A stretch of DNA of 5,277 nucleotides. Source: Microbacteriaceae bacterium (GTDB lineage: Bacteria; Actinomycetota; Actinomycetes; Actinomycetales; Microbacteriaceae). Below are positions 1 through 5,145 of the stretch, piece by piece. The translations under genes and the position numbers were made by a program. The notes under the pieces were generated by a model that was not told where the DNA came from, searched no databases, and saw nothing but the letters and a program-made list of their open reading frames with translations. The DNA lies in the NCBI GenBank assembly GCA_030840185.1, contig JAUZFY010000215.1, positions 1 through 5,277 on the forward strand. The letters run 5' to 3'. The number at the start of each line of letters is the position of its first letter. Positions within the stretch are counted from its first letter, which is position 1.

Positions 1-34
1 CACCCCCGGGAGCCACTTCCGCCCCTCGGGCTGC

Positions 35-44
35 TCTGATCAGA
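35..44. other. 10-bp perfect palindrome over the stop codon of the GGGDF-tail gene
   Basis: TCTGATCAGA is self-complementary and spans the stop codon at 40-42. Just downstream in the direction of transcription, 21-31 (GCCCCTCGGGC) can form a 4-bp stem with a 3-nt loop. Together they might help end transcription, but there is no T-run on the minus strand, so I do not call a terminator. Confidence 0.25.
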
Positions 45-675
45 AGTCGCCGCCGCCGAAATCACCGCCACCAAAGTCACCGCCGCCGCCGAAACTGCCG
101 CCGTCGCCGTAGCCGCCGTCACTGGTAGAGGTGCCGTCAAAACCGGAGGCGCTCGAGTCCGCACCATCCGCCGACTGGTCCGATCCTTGGTCGCCGCCGT
201 AGCCCGCTCCGGCGTCCGTGCCATAATCCATCGGGAAAAAGGTGCTGACTAGCGCGGAACCGATCACGTAGCCCGCGATGCTGCCAAGCAGCGAGCTGCC
301 GAACATGCTGCCGAAACTGGGGCCGCCGCCCATCCCGCCAAACGACGAGCCTCCGAAGGTGCGAGCGAGGGTACCGGGTTGCTGCAACTCGGCGCGGGTC
401 GCCGCCTTGGCCAGCGTCGCCGGGGACGAGTCCGTCGGTCGTTCACCCGGAGGGACGTTTTCGGTGAGCCTGTCGAAGAGGAGGTCGCGCTGAGTCGGGG
501 TCAGCTTCGCAAACGCCTCAGTGTGCGCTTGCTCGAGGGTCTCTGGCGGCGCGGTCCGCAACAGATACGCGTACCGTTCGACGGCGATCTCGTCTTCGGT
601 GCGCCCTTGACCGCCGGCCGCAATCGGTTGGCCGCTTTGCTCCTCTCGGCCAAACAGTCGGTCGAAGAATCCCAT
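40..675 (-). CDS. Membrane protein with conserved N-terminal module and glycine-rich GGGDF-repeat tail (hypothetical)
   Basis: Function unknown. The 211-residue protein starts MGFFDRLFG, followed by a soluble module (about residues 26-85) with RYAYLLRTAPPETLEQAH, KLTPTQRDLLFDRL and PPGERP. I believe this module recurs in hypothetical proteins of related actinobacteria. A Gly/Ser/Phe-rich linker (about 107-127) follows, then one hydrophobic segment (about 128-147, LLGSIAGYVIGSALVSTFF). The low-complexity acidic Gly/Ser/Asp tail ends in three GGGDF units (197-211). I chose the ATG at 675 because AGGGG lies 7 nt before it; an ATG at 693 would add six residues but has GAGG directly against it. 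No signal peptide or catalytic motif is visible. The single membrane span and disordered tail suggest a membrane-anchored scaffold or surface-associated protein (inference). It is probably the last gene of the leftward block, 60 bp after the patatin-like gene. Confidence 0.8.
   Translation of the reverse strand: MGFFDRLFGREEQSGQPIAAGGQGRTEDEIAVERYAYLLRTAPPETLEQAHTEAFAKLTPTQRDLLFDRLTENVPPGERPTDSSPATLAKAATRAELQQPGTLARTFGGSSFGGMGGGPSFGSMFGSSLLGSIAGYVIGSALVSTFFPMDYGTDAGAGYGGDQGSDQSADGADSSASGFDGTSTSDGGYGDGGSFGGGGDFGGGDFGGGDF
43..87 (-). repeat. Three 15-bp in-frame tandem units encoding GGGDF
   Basis: Three adjacent 15-base units (43-57, 58-72, 73-87) encode GGGDF three times up to the stop codon. 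They differ only at a few mainly synonymous positions. This could be a site of length variation by slippage or recombination. The looser Gly/Phe pattern continues upstream within the gene. Confidence 0.75.
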
Positions 676-735
676 TTTCGTGCCCCTTGTCATCCTCGTT
701 CGTCGTGCCAGTGTGCCCGAACGCCCGCGCCGACG

Positions 736-1608
736 CTAGGGGGCGTCGACGTCCGTGCCGGAATCATTCAAGAACGCCGCCAGATGTGCGGCGATCCGTC
801 GCCCCTGTTCCCGGCCGGCCCGCGCGGAGGACGCCCGCGTTGCCGGGTCGAGTGGATTGCTGCCAAAAGCTGCGAGCGAAACCCGATCGGCATAGATGAT
901 GCGCACTCGTGACGGCCGAAGAGCGGCGAGTTCGGCGTCGGGGATCGCGATAGGCCCGTTGGCCTCATCCAGTGGAGCGATGATGACCACCGGATCGCAC
1001 CCCGCGGCGAGGTCCGCGTTCGCGATCGACCGCACGCCACCGTCGGTGTACTGACGGCCCTGAATCTGGACGGTTGGCCAGACACCCGGCACGGCGCAAC
1101 TCGCACCGACGGCGTCGATGAGGTCGACGCCGGATTGACGGTCGAACACTCGCAGTTCCCCGGTCTCGGCGTCGACCGCGGAAATCAGGAGTGGCCGGTG
1201 GGGCCAATCCTGCACGGGAAGGCGAGCAGCGATCACCCCTCGGCGCTCCTCGACTGAGACGGTGCGCGCCTCAAGAGCAAACCGCCCGACGCGCCGTCGC
1301 CCCTCTTCGGCCGATGTCACGCCGTCAAGCAGCCGCTCGAGAACCCGGTTGAACTCGACGACGTCGAAAATCGCTCCAAGTTCGGCGGACTCTTCGGGGA
1401 GCTGCAGTTCGAACAGCTCTTGAAGCGAGAGGCCTCCCGCCAGTTGCGAGGCGACGACCGAACCAGCGGAGGTACCGACGAACACGGTGTCCCCGCGGAG
1501 CAGTTGTGCAACGGCATCTGGCTCGGCGTCACGCAGTCCGAGTAGAAGTCCCGCCTCCCAGGCGATGCCGGCGACGCCTCCGCCGGCAAGGACGAGGGCA
1601 CCGCTCAT
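736..1608 (-). CDS. Patatin-like phospholipase / lipid acyl hydrolase family protein
   Basis: Predicted serine acyl hydrolase of the patatin family, which uses a Ser-Asp dyad to cleave acyl esters of lipids. In the 290 residues I see the glycine-rich oxyanion-hole motif AGGGVAG (8-14), the nucleophile elbow GTSAG (45-49, Ser47) and the DGG motif (189-191, Asp189). Residues 169-174 (ASCAVP), next to the active site in bacterial patatins, are also present. All catalytic elements are intact and the length is normal for a compact bacterial member. There is no signal peptide or transmembrane segment, so a cytoplasmic protein is likely. The ATG at 1608 has no clear Shine-Dalgarno sequence. It overlaps the stop of the upstream short aldo/keto reductase remnant as ATGA, so translation probably depends on ribosomes finishing that ORF. 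The natural substrate cannot be read from the sequence. Confidence 0.92.
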   Translation of the reverse strand: MSGALVLAGGGVAGIAWEAGLLLGLRDAEPDAVAQLLRGDTVFVGTSAGSVVASQLAGGLSLQELFELQLPEESAELGAIFDVVEFNRVLERLLDGVTSAEEGRRRVGRFALEARTVSVEERRGVIAARLPVQDWPHRPLLISAVDAETGELRVFDRQSGVDLIDAVGASCAVPGVWPTVQIQGRQYTDGGVRSIANADLAAGCDPVVIIAPLDEANGPIAIPDAELAALRPSRVRIIYADRVSLAAFGSNPLDPATRASSARAGREQGRRIAAHLAAFLNDSGTDVDAP

Positions 1609-1754
1609 GCGGCGGCCGCGTTCGAAACGTAGTCGAACGTGTCGGGGTCCGGACCGGTGCGCTCGTTCCGATTCGGCTCCGTGATCGACTGCACGTATCC
1701 GAGTTGTGGAATTGTGACCCCGTTGTTGAGCGTGATGGTTGGTACGACAGTCAT
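1605..1754 (-). pseudogene. Aldo/keto reductase remnant with in-frame internal deletion (49-codon ORF)
   Basis: This short ORF runs from ATG at 1754 to TGA at 1607-1605. Its first 20 residues (MTVVPTITLNNGVTIPQLGY) match the N-terminal beta-hairpin typical of aldo/keto reductases of the 2,5-diketo-gluconate reductase type. Residues from about 23 onward (SITEPNRNERTG, then PDPDTFDYV) match the C-terminal tail of the same family, where NRxERTGPDPDTF is common. The roughly 230 residues normally between them are absent. These carry the TIM barrel, the catalytic Asp/Tyr/Lys/His and the NADPH site, so the product cannot be an active reductase. The join lies near residues 20-22 (about 1690-1697). 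The frame stays open across it, and GAGAGGGA precedes the ATG by 8 nt, so it is probably still translated. Its stop overlaps the patatin start (ATGA). It could now act as a leader peptide for that gene. The family match is by eye; the ORF itself is certain. Confidence 0.75.
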
Positions 1755-1789
1755 GGAAAATGTCCCTCTCGTCACTACGAACCTACGCC

Positions 1790-1795
1790 TAGGAT
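1790..1795 (+). promoter_or_regulatory. Candidate -10 box (TAGGAT) or ribosome binding site in the divergent intergenic region
   Basis: TAGGAT fits the actinobacterial TANNNT -10 pattern and ends 6 nt before the ATG at 1802, as expected for a leaderless transcript starting at the A of the start codon. The AGGA inside it could instead serve as a Shine-Dalgarno sequence 7 nt from the same ATG. Either reading supports the 1802 start. On the opposite strand, TAGGTT (1785-1780) is a possible -10 for the leftward block. No convincing -35 element was found for either. Confidence 0.35.
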
Positions 1796-1801
1796 TTGGC
1801 C

Positions 1802-2356
1802 ATGGACTGGAACGCAGTCACCGGAGTCGTCGCGGTGCTCGGTCTCATCGGCGGTCTGGTGGGATTCGCGCGCTCTCTCGTCGCGGAGCGGAACTCACGT
1901 GCCGCGAGGGCCGACGCCGATGATGCGCGAAGCGACGCGGTCGCCGCGCTAACAAAGAGCGCCGACGCCGACGAGCGAATCGCCAAGGCGGTGGAGCTCA
2001 TCGCCGGGGAGCAACACACCCTGGCCGGGGCTCGCGCCGCCGTCGATGCGTCTCACGGTCTTTACGACCTGGTCCCGAAGCAAGCGGTGGCGTGGTCGGT
2101 CGAGAAACGCATCGTGCCAAACAGCTACCGTGTGCGAAACATCGGGACGATCGAGGCCCGACACGTTACGGCGACCGCCCCCGGGTATCCCGCCGGTGCC
2201 AGGCGAGTCGTTGCACCCGGGGCAGCCTTCACGATCGGTCCTCCGGACGGGCGGGCGGATCCGGCGAGGACCATTGTGGTCAATTGGACCGATCGACTCT
2301 CGGCAGCGGAACATAACGAGACCTACCCCGTGCCGGTAGAACCGCCGGAAAGATAA
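1802..2356 (+). CDS. Single-pass membrane protein with coiled-coil stalk and C-terminal soluble domain (hypothetical)
   Basis: I do not recognise a named family. The 184-residue protein opens with one hydrophobic segment (about residues 5-27, starting AVTGVVAVLGLIGGLVGF). It is followed by an Ala/Asp/Arg-rich, probably coiled-coil helix (about 28-82) and a C-terminal domain (about 95-176). That domain has alternating hydrophobic strands such as AVAWSVEK, SYRVRNIGTIEARHVTA and TIVVNWTD, suggesting a small beta-sandwich. The likely topology is an N-terminal membrane anchor with stalk and soluble head; the side of the membrane is undetermined. The ATG at 1802 is preferred over TTG at 1796 because AGGA sits 7 nt upstream of the ATG but only 1 nt from the TTG. 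It stands alone between a divergent block and the DGPF/sigma cluster, so neighbours give no functional clue. Confidence 0.75.
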   Translation: MDWNAVTGVVAVLGLIGGLVGFARSLVAERNSRAARADADDARSDAVAALTKSADADERIAKAVELIAGEQHTLAGARAAVDASHGLYDLVPKQAVAWSVEKRIVPNSYRVRNIGTIEARHVTATAPGYPAGARRVVAPGAAFTIGPPDGRADPARTIVVNWTDRLSAAEHNETYPVPVEPPER

Positions 2357-2411
2357 TCGGGCGTCGTTCATGCCGAGCCTCGCTCGACCGGACGAGGGGA
2401 CAGCCTCCATG

Positions 2412-2439
2412 TGTCGGCAGTGCTCATTCTGTAGTCGAT
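2412..2439 (+). promoter_or_regulatory. Candidate ECF-type promoter ahead of the DGPF/sigma cluster
   Basis: TGTCGG (2412-2417) is followed after 18 nt by CGAT (2436-2439). As I recall, ECF42 target promoters in Streptomyces have TGTCGA near -35 and a CGA/CGT-like -10. This site would start RNA about 50 nt before the DGPF gene and allow autoregulation. One base differs from the remembered -35, and such short motifs are common in GC-rich DNA. Confidence 0.35.
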
Positions 2440-2450
2440 TTGGACCTGCC

Positions 2451-2478
2451 TTGCTCGTCATAGAGGTGTCAGTATCTT
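2451..2478 (+). promoter_or_regulatory. Weak candidate housekeeping promoter for the DGPF gene
   Basis: TTGCTC (2451-2456), a 16-nt spacer and TATCTT (2473-2478) make a weak sigma-70-like promoter. It lies just before the ribosome binding site AAAGGA (2488-2493). It may give basal transcription alongside the ECF-like site upstream. Both hexamers deviate clearly from consensus. Confidence 0.25.
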
Positions 2479-2499
2479 CACCAACCGAAAGGACAGCTC

Positions 2500-2877
2500 A
2501 TGCGCTACTCGCTCCTTCTTCACAACGCCGACCCGAGCGAAGCGGGCGTCACCGAGGAGGATATGGAACCGTTTCGCGCGGCCTTCGACGCCTATGCGAA
2601 GTCGCTCAATGATTCCGGGGTGCTGGTCTCCGCCGACATCCTGCAGCCCCCGTCCAATTCGACGACGGTGACGCTTCGCGACGGCACGCTCCGGGTTCAG
2701 GACGGCCCCTTCGCCGACACGAAGGAACAGCTCGCCGGCGCCTTCGTCGTCGAAGTGCCCGACCTTGATGTGGCGATCGCCTGGGCCGAGAAATGCCCCG
2801 GGGCACAATACGGCACGATCGAAATCCGCCCGTCGGCGATCGTCTTTGCGGACGGGCGATGGAACAACCTGGTCTGA
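2500..2877 (+). CDS. DGPF/YCII-domain protein of the ECF42 module
   Basis: A 125-residue protein of the YCII-related (DGPF) superfamily, which has a ferredoxin-like alpha/beta fold. It begins with the strand MRYSLLLHN. The family signature DGPFADTKEQLAGAFVVEV lies at residues 68-86, and the typical ending CPGAQYGTIEIRP follows at 99-111. Length and motifs are complete. The biochemical role of DGPF proteins is unsettled; some YCII relatives have been proposed as enzymes, but no catalytic activity can be assigned here. Start ATG 2500 has AAAGGA 6 nt upstream. The stop lies inside the next gene, an ECF42-type sigma factor. This pairing is the hallmark of the ECF42 group, in which the DGPF gene is the main known target of the sigma factor. 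Confidence 0.93.
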   Translation: MRYSLLLHNADPSEAGVTEEDMEPFRAAFDAYAKSLNDSGVLVSADILQPPSNSTTVTLRDGTLRVQDGPFADTKEQLAGAFVVEVPDLDVAIAWAEKCPGAQYGTIEIRPSAIVFADGRWNNLV

Positions 2878-4103
2878 CCGCGAGGGCGCGGGCCGAGGAC
2901 ACGGCCCGCGCCTCCTACGGGCGGCTCTTGGCCATCCTCGCCGCCCCGAACGGCGACATTCCGGCCGCGGAGGACGCCCTCTCCGACGCGTTTGAGCGGG
3001 CACTGCGCACCTGGCCGACCTCCGGGATCCCGGATAGCCCGGAGGCGTGGCTCCTCGCGGTGGCGCGCAACCGACTGCGCGACCTCTGGAAATCCTCCGC
3101 GTTTCGCACCTCGACAGTCCTCAACGACGTCACGGTTCCCGGCGACAGCGCGCTCGACGACATTGACCTCGACGCCATCCCCGACAGGCGTCTCTCCCTC
3201 ATGTTCGTGTGCGCCCATCCCGCCATCGACGCCGCCGCGAGAACACCGCTCATGCTGCAGACGGTCCTCGGTCTCGACGCGGCCCACATCGCAACGGCGT
3301 TCGCCATTCCGGCGCCGACCATGGCCGGGCGGCTCGTTCGGGCGAAGCGACGCATCCGGGATGCCCGAATTCCCTTCGCCGTTCCGGGCCGCGAGGACAT
3401 GCCCCGACGACTTCCGCCGGTGCTGGAGGCGATCTACGGCGCGTACGCCATCGACTGGCAGCTCGTCTCGGGAACAACGCTTCGCGACTCGCTGTCGAGC
3501 GAGGCGCTCTATCTCGCCCTGACCCTCGCCGAGTTGCTGCCCGACCAACCGGAGGCGGCAGGGCTCGCCGCACTCGTCTCCCTCTCTCTCGCGAGGGCGG
3601 ATGCCCGACTCGACTCCGGTCGCCTTGTGCCGCTCGACGAGCAGGACGTGGCCCGCTGGGATCCTGCGCTCATCGCCACGGGAGAGCGCTTTCTCGCTAG
3701 CGCTCACCGCCTCGGTCGGCCGGGCCGGTTTCAGCTCGAGGCCGCGATCCAATCGGCGCACTGCGCGCGACGGCGCACCGGTACGACAGACTGGGCGGCG
3801 ATTCGAACGCTGCACGAGGGACTTGTGCGCGTCGCTCCGACTCTGGGCGCCAGGGTCTCCCTCGTCGCGACTATCGCGAACACCGACGGGGCGGAAGCGG
3901 GGCTTCGTGCGCTCGATTCGATCGAGGATCCTGCTTGCGAGCGCTTTCAGCCGGCGTGGGCGACTCGGGCCCATTTGCTCGCGCGACTCGGCCGCACAGA
4001 GGAGGCCGCTGGTGCCTTCGATCGGGCGATCTCCCTCAGCGCCGACCCGAGCATCCGCAACTATTTGCATTCGAAGGCTGCGGAGCTTGGCCACAGCGCG
4101 TAG
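2859..4103 (+). CDS. ECF42-type RNA polymerase sigma factor with long TPR-like C-terminal extension (DUF6596)
   Basis: Group ECF42 extracytoplasmic-function sigma factor, 414 residues. Region 2 lies at about 18-78 (YGRLLAILAA, AEDALSDAFERALRTWP, PEAWLLAVARNRLRDLW). Region 4 lies at about 110-172 (MFVCAHPAID, LGLDAAHIATAF, PTMAGRLVRAKRRIRDARIPF). The remaining 240 residues are the group's C-terminal domain. They include RLPPVLEAIYGAY (184-196), LVPLDEQDVARWDPALIA (256-273), FQLEAAIQSAH (291-301) and a TPR-like helix pair near 366-395. In this group the extension replaces an anti-sigma factor and is needed for activity; none is encoded nearby. I chose ATG 2859, which overlaps the DGPF gene by 19 nt, because the sequence before it (from an ATG at 2793) is out of family and would extend the overlap to 85 nt. 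The Shine-Dalgarno sequence is weak (GGACGGG), consistent with translational coupling. It carries CAHPAID and AIYGAYAIDW where commoner members have CCHPAL and YLIFNEGY, so it belongs to a side branch. Confidence 0.93.
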   Translation: MEQPGLTARARAEDTARASYGRLLAILAAPNGDIPAAEDALSDAFERALRTWPTSGIPDSPEAWLLAVARNRLRDLWKSSAFRTSTVLNDVTVPGDSALDDIDLDAIPDRRLSLMFVCAHPAIDAAARTPLMLQTVLGLDAAHIATAFAIPAPTMAGRLVRAKRRIRDARIPFAVPGREDMPRRLPPVLEAIYGAYAIDWQLVSGTTLRDSLSSEALYLALTLAELLPDQPEAAGLAALVSLSLARADARLDSGRLVPLDEQDVARWDPALIATGERFLASAHRLGRPGRFQLEAAIQSAHCARRRTGTTDWAAIRTLHEGLVRVAPTLGARVSLVATIANTDGAEAGLRALDSIEDPACERFQPAWATRAHLLARLGRTEEAAGAFDRAISLSADPSIRNYLHSKAAELGHSA

Positions 4104-4123
4104 GGAATGGCGCGTAGGGGATG
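4098..4123 (+). repeat. Short direct repeat GCGTAGGGRATG at the sigma factor / coiled-coil gene junction
   Basis: GCGTAGGGAATG (4098-4109) and GCGTAGGGGATG (4112-4123) match at 11 of 12 positions and are 14 bp apart. The first contains the TAG stop of the sigma gene; the second ends on the first possible ATG of the next gene. It may be a small tandem duplication that supplied a second AGGG ribosome-binding stretch, or an operator. No function is established. Confidence 0.5.
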
Positions 4124-4132
4124 ATGGGTCGC

Positions 4133-5002
4133 ATGGCAACCGACCCGTTGACCGCGGCAGCGGACGAGTTGTACGCCCTCACGCCCGATGAATTCACCGC
4201 CGCCCGCAACGCGAAAGCGAAGCAAGCGACGGATCGGGACCTGATCGCCCAGATTCGGCAGCTGCGCAAGCCGTCACCCGCCGCATGGGTCTCGAATGCG
4301 CTCGTGCGTTTCCGCTCGGGACAGATCGATGAACTGCTCACTCTCGGCGCGTCGCTCCGCGAGGCCCAAGATGATCTCGATCGGAACGCGCTCGCCACCC
4401 TGAGCAAACAGCGTCGCCAACTCGTCGCCGCGATGGCACGCGAAGGCGGGGCGCTCGCCGAAACTCTCGGGCACCGGGTCACGAGCTCGGTACTCGATGA
4501 GGTGGCTTCGACACTGCACGCGGCGATGGCCGATCCGGATGCCGCGACGGCGATGCGCACCGGACGGCTGGTCCGCTCCCTTTCGAGCATCGGCTTCGAG
4601 CGGGTGGATCTGGACGGCGCGGTCGCGGTTCCCGGTGCGCCGGCACGATCGGTTCGACCCGCGCCGCCGTCGCTCGACCGCAAGGCGGAACGAGAGGCGG
4701 CCGAACGCGAGATCCGTCGTGCCGAACGGGACGCCGAAGCGGCGAGGGAGCGAGCGGCGACCGCCGAAGCCGAGCTTGACCACATCGATCGTCAAATCGA
4801 GGAGGTCGAGCGTCATCGCGACGAACTCGAGGGCCTCCTCGCCGAGCTCCACGAGCGAGTGGCCGAAACTCAACGGGAGATCGCGAGTGGCGATCGACGG
4901 TCGCGCTCGCTGGTCCGGGATCGGGACAGGGCGGCCGACGCCGCTGAGCGGGCGGCTCGCGACGCCGAGCGCGCACGGGAACGGCTCGCGCGCCTGCGCT
5001 GA
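4133..5002 (+). CDS. Conserved actinobacterial coiled-coil protein of unknown function
   Basis: Function unknown, but I recognise the family as a common actinobacterial hypothetical protein. Its conserved N-terminal half contains ELYALTPDEFTAARNAKAK (12-30), LRKPSPAAWVSNALVR (44-59), LLTLGASLREAQDDL (68-82) and LSKQRRQLVAAMAREG (90-105). A Pro/Ala linker at about 166-180 follows, then a highly charged Arg/Glu/Ala helix, almost certainly a long coiled coil (about 181-289). There is no signal peptide or transmembrane segment, so it is probably cytoplasmic. ATGs at 4121, 4124 and 4133 are in frame. I prefer 4133 because the product then begins MATDPLTAAADELYAL; the ribosome-binding match is poor for all three (AGGGG at 4116-4120), so up to four more residues are possible. 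It starts about 30 bp after the sigma factor on the same strand and may be co-transcribed with it. Whether its role is linked to the sigma factor cannot be told. Confidence 0.85.
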   Translation: MATDPLTAAADELYALTPDEFTAARNAKAKQATDRDLIAQIRQLRKPSPAAWVSNALVRFRSGQIDELLTLGASLREAQDDLDRNALATLSKQRRQLVAAMAREGGALAETLGHRVTSSVLDEVASTLHAAMADPDAATAMRTGRLVRSLSSIGFERVDLDGAVAVPGAPARSVRPAPPSLDRKAEREAAEREIRRAERDAEAARERAATAEAELDHIDRQIEEVERHRDELEGLLAELHERVAETQREIASGDRRSRSLVRDRDRAADAAERAARDAERARERLARLR

Positions 5003-5077
5003 CCGGCACCGATTGCCCGTGGCGGCTCCCGCGGTTCGTCCGCTGCGATACCCCAGATTCGAGGCGACCTCTATGCC

Positions 5078-5105
5078 TTGAAGCAATTTTTTCTCCGCGT
5101 ATCGT
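5078..5105 (+). promoter_or_regulatory. Candidate promoter for the right-edge gene
   Basis: TTGAAG (5078-5083), a 16-nt spacer and TATCGT (5100-5105) each match four of six sigma-70 consensus bases. Initiation near 5112 would give a leader of about 34 nt carrying the ribosome binding site AAAAGGAA. The spacer contains a T6 run (5087-5092), unusual in this GC-rich DNA. It could instead be the tail of a weak terminator for the coiled-coil gene, preceded by the short hairpin GAGG-CGA-CCTC (5061-5071). Confidence 0.3.
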
Positions 5106-5145
5106 CGCGTCCACCCAATGACTCGACTCATGGAAAAGGAACCTC

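Noticed and set aside
1..39. Short GC-rich hairpin (GCCC-CTC-GGGC) as terminator of the leftward block.
   Set aside because: A 4-bp stem without a T-run is too weak to call; noted only alongside the palindrome at 35-44.
2378..2398. Possible hairpin CCTCG/CGAGG after the membrane protein gene.
   Set aside because: Only a 5-bp stem with a 10-nt loop and no T-tract; this is common by chance in GC-rich DNA.
2793..2858. Extended start of the sigma factor at ATG 2793.
   Set aside because: The 22 added residues are the DGPF gene read in another frame, show no sigma family similarity and would overlap that gene by 85 nt.
2697..4139. A 480-codon open frame on the minus strand opposite the sigma factor.
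   Set aside because: It is antisense to well-supported sigma and DGPF genes, is Arg/Gly/Glu-rich as expected of a shadow frame in GC-rich DNA, and has no recognisable domain.
5003..5035. Imperfect inverted repeat after the coiled-coil gene (CCGGCAC with GTGGCGG) as a terminator.
   Set aside because: The stem has a mismatch and no T-run follows directly; the T6 run is some 60 bp further on, so a terminator cannot be supported.
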